A DNA stretch of 36,487 bases from positions 4,968-41,454 of the forward strand of contig DCJV01000105.1 of assembly GCA_002320555.1 (NCBI GenBank), given 5' to 3'. Both the position numbers and the translations under genes were made by a program. Shown here in pieces: positions 8,159 through 16,632 of this stretch. The first letter of the stretch is position 1. The number at the start of each line of letters is the position of its first letter. The DNA comes from Ruminococcaceae bacterium UBA1691. Lineage in GTDB: Bacteria > Bacillota > Clostridia > Oscillospirales > Acutalibacteraceae. The notes below the pieces were generated by a model. It saw only the letters and a program-made list of their open reading frames with translations. It made no database searches and was not told the origin of the DNA.

Positions 8159-9376
8159 TCACTGCTTTGCATCCTCTTCTTCTTTGCCCCAGTTTTCGTC
8201 GTGATATCCGGCAGGATAATTCCAGCTGCGGCAAAGCTTTTCATACCGGGCATACGCCATACGGACGGCATCCTCCCACGAAAGGTAGATTTCCCTGCTG
8301 GCATTTTCACCAACCAGATGCAGTCTGTCTGGATCATTGAGCATGTGTTCCAGGGCCTTGGCGTAGTCTGCGGCATTTTCTTTGCTGAGATAACCGGTTA
8401 CGCCATCCTCGATCCCCTCTGCCGCGCAGCTGCCTTCAATCAGAAGGCTCGGGCAGCCGCAGGCCGCCGCCTCACGGACGACGAGCCCGTTGGTATCAAA
8501 GGTAGACGGGAAGAGAAACGCGTCTGCACGGCTGTAAAAGGCGCGCAGCTGCTCGCGGTCGCTGATTTTTCCTGAAAAGGTAACTTCTTTTGCAAGGCCG
8601 ATTTTTGCAGCATATTTTTCTACGGCACGCATGTCGGTACCCTTTCCGATCATAAACATATGGAAGGAGTGGCCGGAATCCTTATATATGCGCAAGGCGT
8701 CGAGCAGCAGGCGCAGGTTTTTATACCACATCATGCGGCCGACAAATAATAAGACCGGCACGTCGTCCCTCAGATGATATTGGGCTGTGACGGCGGAGGT
8801 ATCCACTTTTCCACGCGGGAAATCCACGCCGTTGGGCATGACGATATAATCACCTGTGTATCCCAGGGAACGCAGATTTTCTCCCGCACCTTCACTGACC
8901 ACCCACACCTCGTCCGCAATCTTGATATGATTGACAATAAAGCGAATAAAAAAATCCTGCAGCGGCTTTGTGGGAGCCCGTTTGCGAATATCGTAATCAT
9001 ATTTGGTGTGATAGGTCGCAACAATCGGGATTTTCTGCTCCTGCACAATCAGCTTTGCAAAATGTGCGGAGGCGAGAGGGCAGTGGAAATGCAGGATATC
9101 CAGCTTTTTGCTGCGCACGTAATTACGGAATTCATGCTTAAAGGGCCAGCCGAACCGGTATTCATCCTTTTTGCTCAGTGGAAAAGATTTGTAGCGATAA
9201 ACCTCATATGGATAGCCTACATCCTTTACGCCGGGTACACGCGGGGTTATTACCATGACTTCGCCGAGTTTTTCCTGAATGATATTGGCGTAATTCAATG
9301 TCGCCGTTGATGTGCCATCAAGCGTAGGCGGGAACGCATCGTTCATCAATCCAACCTTGAGCCTCAGTGTCCTCAC
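8159..9376 (-). CDS. Glycosyltransferase family 4, glycolipid-synthase-like
   Basis: Retaining GT-B glycosyltransferase of 405 residues, probably acting at the inner membrane face on a lipid or cell-envelope acceptor. The N-terminal acceptor domain shows NDAFPPTLDGTSTA and the HFHCPLASAHFA and TYHTKYDYD stretches seen in diacylglycerol/phosphatidylinositol-type enzymes. The donor domain has LLFVGRMMWYKNLRLLLDAL and FPSTFDTNGLVVREAAACG. In the latter, the first acid of the usual E-x7-E is Asp. The start is GTG, with AAGGA just upstream on the minus strand and a promoter at 9409-9437. Acceptor and sugar cannot be told from sequence. The similarity to processive or monoglucosyl-diacylglycerol synthases is from memory of the family pattern. 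Confidence 0.85.
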   Translation of the reverse strand: MRTLRLKVGLMNDAFPPTLDGTSTATLNYANIIQEKLGEVMVITPRVPGVKDVGYPYEVYRYKSFPLSKKDEYRFGWPFKHEFRNYVRSKKLDILHFHCPLASAHFAKLIVQEQKIPIVATYHTKYDYDIRKRAPTKPLQDFFIRFIVNHIKIADEVWVVSEGAGENLRSLGYTGDYIVMPNGVDFPRGKVDTSAVTAQYHLRDDVPVLLFVGRMMWYKNLRLLLDALRIYKDSGHSFHMFMIGKGTDMRAVEKYAAKIGLAKEVTFSGKISDREQLRAFYSRADAFLFPSTFDTNGLVVREAAACGCPSLLIEGSCAAEGIEDGVTGYLSKENAADYAKALEHMLNDPDRLHLVGENASREIYLSWEDAVRMAYARYEKLCRSWNYPAGYHDENWGKEEEDAKQ

Positions 9377-9408
9377 CGCTTCCTTTTTGTCTTCATTTAA
9401 TATATTTT

Positions 9409-9437
9409 ATCATACAACAACGCGTGGGAAAACGCAA
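9409..9437 (-). promoter_or_regulatory. Sigma-A-like promoter for the glycosyltransferase
   Basis: On the minus strand TTGCGT (complement of 9432-9437), a 17-base spacer and TATGAT (complement of 9409-9414) lie about 35 bases before the GTG start. The -10 box is good and the -35 box is partial. Confidence 0.55.
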
Positions 9438-9581
9438 ATATTTCTTCGCGTTCGAAAGGGTCTTTAGAGATAAAAATCAGAGGGAAGGATCGGATCTGAA
9501 CGCCTTCAACAAAAAGGATTTCTGTTTTCAGCTGTAATCGAAATTTTTAAAAAGTTTATCAAAGAAAATCCAATGTAGGTA

Positions 9582-9610
9582 TTGGAACTTTTGAGAGAAT
9601 GCTTTATAAT
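9582..9610 (+). promoter_or_regulatory. Sigma-A-like promoter for hprK
   Basis: TTGGAA (9582-9587), a 17-base spacer and a perfect TATAAT (9605-9610). Transcription would start near 9617, leaving a leader of about 90 bases before hprK. Confidence 0.7.
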
Positions 9611-9707
9611 GGACCATGCAGCCATTTACAGAATGAAGGACTGTGTGAAAATCAGGAAGAAGACGGCGGCGGAGCGATAGATCCGCCGGGTCGGAAAGGA
9701 CGCGATT

Positions 9708-10676
9708 ATGAGTTCCAAATATTCCGTTTCCCTTGAAAAGGTGATCCGGGACCATTCCCTGGAGGCACTGTATTTGCCCAAGGCCGCGTCTGACCTTTAT
9801 ATTTCGTCTTATGATGTGAACCGTCCCGGGCTGATTCTCACGGGCTATAATGATTATTTCGATCCCAGCCGCGTTCAGTTTCTCGGGTTGACGGAGCTTG
9901 CTTTTCTCGATAGCCTGTCTCCGGAGGAGCGCGCGAATCGTGTGGAAAATTTTATGCGCCGCCAGCCCTGCGCAGTGGTAATTACCCGCAATCTCGAATG
10001 CCCCGCAGTCTTGATGGAAAACGCCCACAAGTATGAGGTCCCGTTGCTGCGCACCTCGGAGACGACCTCCAGCTTCATGTCTGCGCTGATTTCCTATCTG
10101 AACGTGGAGCTCGCCCAGCGGGTAACGCGCCATGGCGTGCTCGTGGAGGTCGCGGGCGAAGGTGTACTGATCTTGGGAGACAGCGGCGTGGGCAAAAGCG
10201 AGACCGCAATTGAGCTGATCAAGCGCGGCCATCGCCTGATTGCGGACGACGCCGTCGAGATCCGCCGGGTTTCCTCACGCACGCTGGTCGGCTCCGCGCC
10301 GGATAATATCCGCCATTTCATCGAGTTGCGCGGTGTGGGAATCATCAATGCCCGTCGTATTTTCGGCATGGGCGCCGTGAAGATGACGGAAAAAATCGAT
10401 ATGGTCATTCAGCTGGAGCCATGGGACAGTGAAAAGGTGTATGACCGGATGGGGCTCGATAATGAGTTCACCACCATCCTCGGCATCAGCGTCCCGGCGG
10501 CGGTGATTCCTGTGAAGCCGGGCCGGAATCTCGCGATTATCATTGAGGTCGCCGCAATGAACAACCGTCAGAAAAAGATGGGGTACAATGCGGCGCGGGA
10601 ATTGCTGCACAATCTCGGCATGGACGATGGCAGCGAGCCTGATTCTCCCGACATGGAGGTCTGGCAGCGCTTTTAA
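9708..10676 (+). CDS. hprK: HPr kinase/phosphorylase
   Basis: Bifunctional enzyme that phosphorylates and dephosphorylates Ser46 of HPr (and Crh), the master step of carbon catabolite control in Firmicutes. The 322-residue protein has the N-terminal HPrK domain (to about 130), the conserved RHG (His142), the P-loop GDSGVGKS (157-164), the acidic pair D180-D181 and the family signature ELRGVGIINARRIFG (207-220). The ATG has GGAAAGGA upstream and a good promoter at 9582-9610. Glucokinase, murB, rapZ and whiA follow on the same strand. No HPr or Crh gene is nearby, so its substrate is encoded elsewhere. Confidence 0.97.
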   Translation: MSSKYSVSLEKVIRDHSLEALYLPKAASDLYISSYDVNRPGLILTGYNDYFDPSRVQFLGLTELAFLDSLSPEERANRVENFMRRQPCAVVITRNLECPAVLMENAHKYEVPLLRTSETTSSFMSALISYLNVELAQRVTRHGVLVEVAGEGVLILGDSGVGKSETAIELIKRGHRLIADDAVEIRRVSSRTLVGSAPDNIRHFIELRGVGIINARRIFGMGAVKMTEKIDMVIQLEPWDSEKVYDRMGLDNEFTTILGISVPAAVIPVKPGRNLAIIIEVAAMNNRQKKMGYNAARELLHNLGMDDGSEPDSPDMEVWQRF

Positions 10677-10815
10677 AAGCCCTTTCGCGCGGGTGCATGG
10701 GGAAAATCCTTATGCATATTCTGCCGTGGGATCTCCATACGTTCGCTCTTTTCTGGGCTTGCCCTGCAAGGCAGTTGAAATATCATATAGATTGGAACAA
10801 CGGAGGACTAGAAAG

Positions 10816-11763
10816 ATGTACAGAGTAGGCGTTGATTTAGGCGGTACAAATATCCGCTCAGGGGTGGTGGATGATCAATATCAGATGATCGGCACGGGAG
10901 AGTTGAAGACGAACGCACCCCGTCCGGCTGCGGAGATTTTTGACGATATCACGAAAACGGTGCACATGGCAGTTGAGGCGGCCGGGCTTACAATGGACGA
11001 TATTTCCTCTGTTGGCGTCGGCACGCCCGGTACGGTGAACAAGACGACCGGTTATATTGAATTCTCCAATAATTTGGATTTTCAGAATGTGCCCGCACAG
11101 GAAATGCTGCATGAGCGCCTTGGGAAGCCGGTCTATCTTGAAAACGACGCAAACTGCGCAGCCTTCGGTGAAGCAAAAGCAGGCGCGGGCGCGGGCGTGA
11201 AGGACTTTATCGCGATCACGCTCGGCACGGGCGTTGGAAGCGGCATCATCGTGGACGGACATATTCTCAACGGCGCAAACTTTGCTGCGGGTGAGATGGG
11301 CCATATGGTGATCGTTGTGGACGGCGAGCAGTGCAACTGCGGACGCCGCGGATGCTGGGAGCGTTATGCCTCCGCAACAGCCCTCATTGCGCAGACGAAG
11401 GATGAAATGCGCCATGCACAGGATAGTATGATGTGGGAGCTAGTTGATAATAATATTGATGCAGTCAGCGGACGGACGGCGTTTGACGCCATGCGCAAGG
11501 GCGACGCCGCTGCAAAGCGCGTGGTTGACCGCTATATCTACTATGTGGCCTGCGGCATCATCAATGCGATCAATATCTTTCAGCCTGAAATCATCTGCGT
11601 GGGCGGCGGAATCGGTCATGAACGTGAAACGCTGCTCGAGCCTCTTCGCCAGCACATCCGCCGCGAACGCTACAGTATGTATGCCACGAAGCAGACGCGG
11701 CTCTGCTCTGCGGAGCTTGGCAATGACGCGGGCGTGATCGGCGCCGCACTGTTGGATCATTAA
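10816..11763 (+). CDS. glcK: ROK-family glucokinase
   Basis: ATP-dependent phosphorylation of glucose to glucose-6-phosphate. The 315-residue protein starts with the phosphate-binding DLGGTNIR (7-14) and has the catalytic LENDAN (Asp111), TLGTGVGSGII and the ROK zinc site H163 with CNCGRRGC (Cys173, 175, 180). ATG 10816 is preferred over in-frame upstream codons: GGAGG at 10802-10806 precedes it, and the protein then starts exactly at the nucleotide-binding strand as in other glucokinases. There is no DNA-binding helix-turn-helix before the ROK domain, so it is a kinase and not a repressor. It sits between hprK and murB, which ties a sugar kinase to the catabolite-control operon. Confidence 0.93.
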   Translation: MYRVGVDLGGTNIRSGVVDDQYQMIGTGELKTNAPRPAAEIFDDITKTVHMAVEAAGLTMDDISSVGVGTPGTVNKTTGYIEFSNNLDFQNVPAQEMLHERLGKPVYLENDANCAAFGEAKAGAGAGVKDFIAITLGTGVGSGIIVDGHILNGANFAAGEMGHMVIVVDGEQCNCGRRGCWERYASATALIAQTKDEMRHAQDSMMWELVDNNIDAVSGRTAFDAMRKGDAAAKRVVDRYIYYVACGIINAINIFQPEIICVGGGIGHERETLLEPLRQHIRRERYSMYATKQTRLCSAELGNDAGVIGAALLDH

Positions 11764-11878
11764 AGCCGCCATGTGACGGTTGTACATGGGCCGGAGCTTC
11801 CTCCAGTTACCTTTGTCAAATCAATGCCTGTCCTGTCCGGTTGTGTCGGGGATGTAAAAAGGCCAAATATCAAAGCTC

Positions 11879-11916
11879 ATTCGCCTTCCCGTTTCTTTGA
11901 TTGCGGGGAGGCGAAT
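11879..11916 (+). promoter_or_regulatory. Stem-loop immediately upstream of the murB ribosome site
   Basis: ATTCGCCTTCCCG (11879-11891) pairs with CGGGGAGGCGAAT (11904-11916) over 13 positions with one G-U pair and a 12-base loop. It ends three bases before the GGAAGGG ribosome site (11919-11925) and has no T-tract, so it is more likely an RNA stability or translation-control element than a terminator. Confidence 0.45.
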
Positions 11917-11937
11917 TCGGAAGGGTATGAGAAATGC

Positions 11938-12846
11938 ATGAACGGACTCGATGCGGTTTGGGAGCTTGCGTGCGCCCTTGACTGCCCTGTAAAAAGAAAT
12001 GCTTCGATGAAGGAGTACACCTCCTTTCGGACAGGGGGATCGGCAGATATGCTTGTCGAACCTCGCAGCGAAGAGCAGCTTTCGCAGCTTCTGCGCTGCT
12101 GTGACGCGCAGGAGATACAGCCCGTTATATTGGGCAATGGGAGCAATGTTCTGGTTTCCGATGATGGGATTCGGGGCCTTGTTTTATGTTTGGCACCGGG
12201 CTTGGATTCGCTCGCGGAACAGGATGGCGTGATCACCTGCGGGGCGGGCGTCAGCATGACCCGCCTGTGCCGGTTTGCGCTGGAAAAGGGGCTGACCGGC
12301 CTTGAATTTGCCTTTGGTATTCCCGGCAGTGCGGGCGGAGCGGCCTTTATGAACGCGGGCGCTTACGGCGGGGAGATGAAGGATGTTTTGATCGGATGCA
12401 CGCATTTGACACAGAGCGGGGAGCGGGGCAGCCTCATGGGAAATGCGCTGGCCCTTGGATACCGCCATAGTGCATATCGGGAGAATGGCTTCCTGATCAC
12501 TTCGCTGATGATTCGTCTCGCACCAGGAGATAAAGCTGCGATCCGGGCCCGGATGGAAGAGCTGATTGGGCGGCGCAAGGCCAAGCAGCCGCTGGAATAT
12601 CCCAGCGCGGGAAGTACCTTTAAGCGGCCGGAGGGCTATTATGCAGGCGCTTTGATTGAAAATTGCGGATTGAAGGGAAAATCGGTCGGCGGTGCGCAAG
12701 TCAGTGAAAAGCATGCGGGCTTTGTGATCAATACTGGAAACGCATCCTCATCTGATATTCTCGAGTTGATTCGGTTGATTCAGGATACGGTTTATCGGGA
12801 AAAGGGCGTTCGTCTGGAGCCAGAGGTCCGTTTTCTTGGATTTTGA
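11938..12846 (+). CDS. murB: UDP-N-acetylenolpyruvoylglucosamine reductase
   Basis: FAD- and NADPH-dependent reduction of UDP-GlcNAc-enolpyruvate to UDP-MurNAc in peptidoglycan synthesis. The FAD-binding motifs YTSFRTGG (27-34), LGNGSNVLV (65-73), FGIPGSAGGAAFMNAGAYGG (126-145) and the substrate-binding GYRHSAYR are present. So are the proton-donor serine in YPSAGSTFKRP (Ser226) and the C-terminal Glu in LEPEVRFLG. The 302-residue product from ATG 11938 matches the usual length. The frame is open further upstream (from 11773), but that extension has no family similarity and overlaps a hairpin. The gene is followed by rapZ after 21 bases. Confidence 0.96.
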   Translation: MNGLDAVWELACALDCPVKRNASMKEYTSFRTGGSADMLVEPRSEEQLSQLLRCCDAQEIQPVILGNGSNVLVSDDGIRGLVLCLAPGLDSLAEQDGVITCGAGVSMTRLCRFALEKGLTGLEFAFGIPGSAGGAAFMNAGAYGGEMKDVLIGCTHLTQSGERGSLMGNALALGYRHSAYRENGFLITSLMIRLAPGDKAAIRARMEELIGRRKAKQPLEYPSAGSTFKRPEGYYAGALIENCGLKGKSVGGAQVSEKHAGFVINTGNASSSDILELIRLIQDTVYREKGVRLEPEVRFLGF

Positions 12847-12867
12847 TGCCCAAGGAGAGGAAAAGTA

Positions 12868-13725
12868 ATGGATTTCATTATTATTACCGGTATGTCCGGA
12901 GCAGGAAAGTCCCGTGCGGTGGATGCGCTGGAGGATATCGGATTTTTTTGCGTTGACAATATTCCCCCGAAGCTCATCCACACCTTTGCACAGCTGATTC
13001 TCCAATCGCAGGAAAAACGGGACAAGGTTGCAGTTGTGACCGATATCCGGGCTGGAAATTTTTTTGACGATTTTCTCGAGTCGCTCGGTGAACTGAAGGC
13101 GATGGGGTGTGATTACAAGCTGCTTTTTATTGAGGCAAGCAATGAAATTATCCGCCGCCGGTATAAGGAGACGCGCCGGAAGCACCCTCTTTCGGACAAG
13201 GCCAAGGGCTCCATTGATGATGCGATCAATGCGGAGCGAATGATTCTGGCACCGGCCCGCCAGCGCGCGGATTATATTGTCGATAGTTCGCAGTATACAA
13301 CCACACAGTTCCGTGAACGAATTGCGAGCATGTTCCTGGAGGATTCCTCACGGATTATGCAGATTCACTGTGTATCCTTTGGCTTTAAATATGGGATTCC
13401 CAACGAATCGGATCTGGTTTTTGACGTGCGCTGTCTGCCAAATCCGTTTTATGTGGATGAGCTCAAAGGCCATACCGGTCTCGAGGCGCCGGTGCGGGAT
13501 TTTGTCATGAAATGGCCGCAAGCGCAGGGCTTGGTTCCAAAGCTCTTGTCCTTGGTTGACTATCTGGTTCCGCTTTACCGCAATGAGGGAAAAAGCCAGC
13601 TGGTCATCGCGGTAGGCTGCACGGGTGGAAGGCATCGCTCGGTTGTGTTTGCGGAGCTTTTATCCGAACATTTTGCAAAGCAGGGCTTGCGCGTCAGTAT
13701 TCAGCATCGGGATATCAAAAAATAG
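12868..13725 (+). CDS. rapZ: RapZ/YvcJ nucleotide-binding protein
   Basis: P-loop protein of the RapZ (YvcJ) family: an RNase adaptor for small-RNA decay in enterobacteria, while in Firmicutes it binds and hydrolyses nucleotides and affects competence. The Walker A motif GMSGAGKS (8-15) is at the N-terminus. FCVDNIPPKL, ETRRKHPL, DVRCLPNPFY and the C-terminal IAVGCTGGRHRSV are highly conserved in the family. The 285-residue length is typical. AGGAGAGGAAAAG precedes the ATG. In many relatives yvcK follows; here whiA follows instead. Confidence 0.96.
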   Translation: MDFIIITGMSGAGKSRAVDALEDIGFFCVDNIPPKLIHTFAQLILQSQEKRDKVAVVTDIRAGNFFDDFLESLGELKAMGCDYKLLFIEASNEIIRRRYKETRRKHPLSDKAKGSIDDAINAERMILAPARQRADYIVDSSQYTTTQFRERIASMFLEDSSRIMQIHCVSFGFKYGIPNESDLVFDVRCLPNPFYVDELKGHTGLEAPVRDFVMKWPQAQGLVPKLLSLVDYLVPLYRNEGKSQLVIAVGCTGGRHRSVVFAELLSEHFAKQGLRVSIQHRDIKK

Positions 13726-13734
13726 GACGGGCTT

Positions 13735-13760
13735 CACATCAGGGCATAGGCCCTGATGTG
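13735..13760 (+). terminator. Stem-loop between rapZ and whiA, weak terminator
   Basis: CACATCAGGGC (13735-13745) and GCCCTGATGTG (13750-13760) form an 11-bp stem with a 4-base loop, followed by GTTTCTGTTTTC. It may cause partial termination and so lower whiA relative to rapZ. Confidence 0.5.
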
Positions 13761-13798
13761 GTTTCTGTTTTCATATGAGAGGGATAGGGAAAGCGATT

Positions 13799-14740
13799 AT
13801 GTCATTTTCGTCACAAGTAAAAGCAGAGCTTGCTTCTGTTGAAAACACGCCTTGCTGCATGCATGCGCAGACTTATGGATTGCTTTTATTCAGCAGGGCC
13901 TTTTCTTTTTTCGATATTTCCATGCAGACGGACACGGAGCTCATTGCGCGGCTGTATTGCGACGGGATATTGCGGGAAACGGGCATTGAAGCGCAGATGT
14001 CGCAATCTGCGTCTGGAAAATTCAAGGTATGCGTCCGCACGGCGGCCCAGCGGCAGCAGGTGATGTCCGCCTTCGGGCATGAGAAGGGCGAGCTCGTCTT
14101 ACGGCTCAACCGGGCAAATCTCACCGGGGAGTGCTGCATGGCATCATTGCTGCGCGGCGCTTTTCTGGCTTGCGGGACGCTGACGGATCCGGAGAAGGAT
14201 TACCATCTGGAATTTGTCGTTCCTTACCGATACATCAGCCGCGATCTGGCGAAGCTGCTGGATGAATTATCCCTCGCGCCAAAGCAGCTGGAGCGCAAAG
14301 GAAGCCATGTCGTTTATTGTAAGGATAGCGAGCGTATTGAAGAAACCTTGACTCTTATGGGCGCACAAAACGCGGTGCTGGAGCTGATGGGTGTGAAAAT
14401 GTATAAAGACATGCGCAATAATATCAACCGGAAGACCAATTTCGAGACCGCGAATATTTCCCGCACCGCAAATGCGGCGGCGGAGCAGGTTTTTGCCATC
14501 GAAACAATCCGCGACCATGCCGGTTTGGAATCTCTGCCGGAAGAGCTCAAAGAAATTGCACTCCTTCGTCTGGAAAATCCGGAAATGAGCCTGCGGGAGT
14601 TGGGAGAGGCGCTTTCCGAGCCGATTTCCCGCTCAGGCGTCAACCATCGTCTCCGACGGCTGGTCTCCATCGCACAGGAGACAAACCCCGGCCTGTTTGA
14701 GAAAAAGACGGAGAAGGATAAAATGAAAGACGCTCCTTGA
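13799..14740 (+). CDS. whiA: WhiA DNA-binding protein
   Basis: WhiA regulator, controlling sporulation in actinobacteria and cell division or chromosome segregation in Firmicutes. The N-terminal part has the LAGLIDADG-like fold (SFSSQVKAELA, LLRGAFLACGTLTDPEKDYHLEF). The C-terminus is the conserved DNA-binding helix-turn-helix (LRELGEALSEPISRSGVNHRLRR with following helices). ATG 13799 is chosen because GGGATAGGG lies upstream and MSFSSQVK is the common start; an upstream in-frame ATG at 13775 adds only MRGIGKAI. The 313-residue length is normal. It ends the hprK-whiA group, with a terminator at 14911-14964. Confidence 0.95.
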   Translation: MSFSSQVKAELASVENTPCCMHAQTYGLLLFSRAFSFFDISMQTDTELIARLYCDGILRETGIEAQMSQSASGKFKVCVRTAAQRQQVMSAFGHEKGELVLRLNRANLTGECCMASLLRGAFLACGTLTDPEKDYHLEFVVPYRYISRDLAKLLDELSLAPKQLERKGSHVVYCKDSERIEETLTLMGAQNAVLELMGVKMYKDMRNNINRKTNFETANISRTANAAAEQVFAIETIRDHAGLESLPEELKEIALLRLENPEMSLRELGEALSEPISRSGVNHRLRRLVSIAQETNPGLFEKKTEKDKMKDAP

Positions 14741-14910
14741 AGCTTTGGCAGAGTTCGCACGTGGCGCTTTTGCCGATGAGAGGTCAAGCATGATAAAATG
14801 GCCTATAGGATTCTCAACCGTTTGTTTTGACACGGAATTGTATCCAGAGGTGTGTTGGTTTTTGCCGGCATTTACAGAAATTCTGTGGAGAAATAACGGG
14901 AAAATAAAAT

Positions 14911-14964
14911 AAAACAGGGCGGCTAGGCAGTGATTTGGGGGATCACACACAGCCGCCCCGTTTT
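14911..14964 (+). terminator. Terminator hairpin after whiA
   Basis: AAAACAGGGCGGCT (14911-14924) pairs with AGCCGCCCCGTTTT (14951-14964) with a single mismatch. The inner loop can add GTGAT/ATCAC. T-rich sequence lies on both sides, so it could work in both directions. Confidence 0.7.
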
Positions 14965-14981
14965 ATTCCCCTTGAAAAGAG

Positions 14982-15010
14982 TGGACGAATCCGAAAAAAA
15001 CAGGTAGAAT
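14982..15010 (+). promoter_or_regulatory. Possible sigma-A promoter for the phosphohexomutase
   Basis: TGGACG (14982-14987), a 17-base spacer and TAGAAT (15005-15010). The -10 differs from consensus at one base and the -35 at two. It lies between a terminator and the next start codon, where a promoter is expected. Confidence 0.45.
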
Positions 15011-15084
15011 AGAAACCGAAAACAATCAGAATGCCAACGGTTATTAAGAAACATCGTTAGAATACGGAAATGAGGTTGGAAATC

Positions 15085-16617
15085 ATGACAAACGAAATGC
15101 TGATAAAAGAATGGAGGCAATTCAAAAGCGGAACGGATATCCGAGGTGTCGCGATGGAGGCGCCGGGAGGAGAGGCAGTCAATCTGACGGACGAGGCTGT
15201 ATACCGCATGGCAATGGGCTTTGCCTGCTGGCTGAATCACCGGATGAATAAGGACAGCTTTACGGTCGCGGTGGGCCATGATTCCCGCCTGTCCGCCGAA
15301 CGGATAAAGAAGCAGGTGATCTCGGCCCTGACAGACGCCGGCTTCGCAGTGAAGGACTGTGGCCTGTCCTCCACGCCTGCGATGTTTATGACAACGGTGC
15401 AGCTTGGCTGCGACGCCGCGGTTCAGATCACTGCAAGCCATCATCCGTGGCAGCGCAACGGCCTGAAATTTTTTACGCGCGGCGGTGGGCTGGAAGGCGC
15501 AGATATCGAAGCGATTCTTCTCTATGCGCAGAAGGAAGAGAAAATCCCGGCTGCCGGGCCAGGGCCTGTGGAGCAGGTCAATTTTATGAATGATTACGCC
15601 GCCTCCCTCCGGGAGACGATCTGCCGCGGAGTGAATGCAGATGACTACGAGCGGCCTCTGCGCGGCTACAAAATCGTTGTGGACGCAGGCAACGGCGTGG
15701 GCGGCTTCTATGCAGAAAAGGTTCTCGCGCCCTTGGGTGCTGATATCACGGGCAGCCAGTTCCTTGAACCGGACGGCCACTTTCCAAATCACATTCCCAA
15801 TCCGGAAAACGAAGCGGCGATGCAAAGCATCTGCAAGGCAGCGCTTGCAAATCACGCAGACCTTGGCGTGATCTTTGATACGGATGTCGACCGCGCGGGC
15901 TGTGTGGACCGCAACGGCAAGGAGATCAACCGCAACCGTCTCGTCGCGCTGGCCGCCTGCATTGCACTTGAGGGCAACGAGGGCGGAACAATCGTAACAG
16001 ATTCCATCACCTCCAGCGGATTGAAAGAATTTATTGAAAAAGACCTTGGCGGGAAGCATCACCGCTTTAAGCGCGGCTATAAGAATGTGATTGATGAGGC
16101 GCAGCGGCTCACCGCGCAGGGGATCAATACCCCGCTCGCGATTGAGACCTCCGGTCACGCGGCCCTGCGGGAGAATTATTTTCTCGATGACGGTGCCTAT
16201 CTGATGACCAAAATTATCATTAAGATGGCGCAGCTCGGCAAAACCGGGAAGCATCTCGAAGACCTGATCGCCATGCTGGAAGAGCCGCTGGAAAGCAAGG
16301 AATTCCGGATGCCAATCACCTGCGAGGATTTTAAAACGTATGGTGAGAGCGTGATCGAAAAGCTTATGCAGTACGCGGAAAGCCAGCCTGCATGGCAGGT
16401 TGCCCCCGATAATTATGAGGGAATTCGCGTCTCATTGGACCACGAAAACGGAGACGGCTGGTTTCTGCTGCGCCTGAGCGTGCATGATCCGATCATGCCG
16501 CTGAATATTGAAAGCGATTCCATGGGCGGCGTGATGATGATTGCGCATCAGCTATACAATGTGCTGAAGGATTGCGGCGAGCTGGACATCGAGCCGTTGA
16601 AAAAGTTTATGGAATAA
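15085..16617 (+). CDS. Phosphoglucomutase/phosphomannomutase family protein
   Basis: Alpha-D-phosphohexomutase that interconverts hexose 1- and 6-phosphates for glycogen, nucleotide-sugar or envelope synthesis. The 510 residues show the domain order of the family. The phosphoserine loop is TASHHP (Ser118), the metal-binding loop DTDVDR (265-270) and the sugar-binding loop ETSGH (354-358). The C-terminal phosphate-binding domain includes a DNYEGIRVS stretch. ATG 15085 is preferred, with GAGG at 15072-15075, over the in-frame ATG at 15070, which lacks a ribosome site. Glucose versus mannose specificity cannot be decided from sequence. Confidence 0.92.
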   Translation: MTNEMLIKEWRQFKSGTDIRGVAMEAPGGEAVNLTDEAVYRMAMGFACWLNHRMNKDSFTVAVGHDSRLSAERIKKQVISALTDAGFAVKDCGLSSTPAMFMTTVQLGCDAAVQITASHHPWQRNGLKFFTRGGGLEGADIEAILLYAQKEEKIPAAGPGPVEQVNFMNDYAASLRETICRGVNADDYERPLRGYKIVVDAGNGVGGFYAEKVLAPLGADITGSQFLEPDGHFPNHIPNPENEAAMQSICKAALANHADLGVIFDTDVDRAGCVDRNGKEINRNRLVALAACIALEGNEGGTIVTDSITSSGLKEFIEKDLGGKHHRFKRGYKNVIDEAQRLTAQGINTPLAIETSGHAALRENYFLDDGAYLMTKIIIKMAQLGKTGKHLEDLIAMLEEPLESKEFRMPITCEDFKTYGESVIEKLMQYAESQPAWQVAPDNYEGIRVSLDHENGDGWFLLRLSVHDPIMPLNIESDSMGGVMMIAHQLYNVLKDCGELDIEPLKKFME

Positions 16618-16632
16618 AAAGTTGGTCGGAAA

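Larger units (their letters stand above)
9377..9707. other. Divergent intergenic region between glycosyltransferase and hprK
   Basis: No gene was seen. It contains one promoter reading left (9409-9437) and one reading right (9582-9610), with an AT-rich stretch between them, so the two neighbouring operons are transcribed away from each other. Confidence 0.6.
14741..15084. other. Intergenic region after whiA
   Basis: No gene was found. It holds a terminator (14911-14964) and a likely promoter for the phosphohexomutase (14982-15010). The first 170 bases contain only a short palindrome, ACAGAAATTCTGT at 14874-14886, of unknown meaning. Confidence 0.5.

Noticed and set aside
10588..10815. N-terminal extension of the glucokinase frame
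   Set aside because: It overlaps the end of hprK, has no similarity, and a ribosome site is found right before ATG 10816.
11773..11937. N-terminal extension of the murB frame
   Set aside because: No MurB similarity, no ribosome site at its start, and it contains a hairpin. ATG 11938 gives the standard length.
14923..16254. A 443-codon open frame on the minus strand
   Set aside because: It lies opposite the phosphohexomutase, whose motifs are all intact. The minus-strand product is rich in His/Arg/Cys, with no known motif, typical of the antisense of a GC-rich gene.
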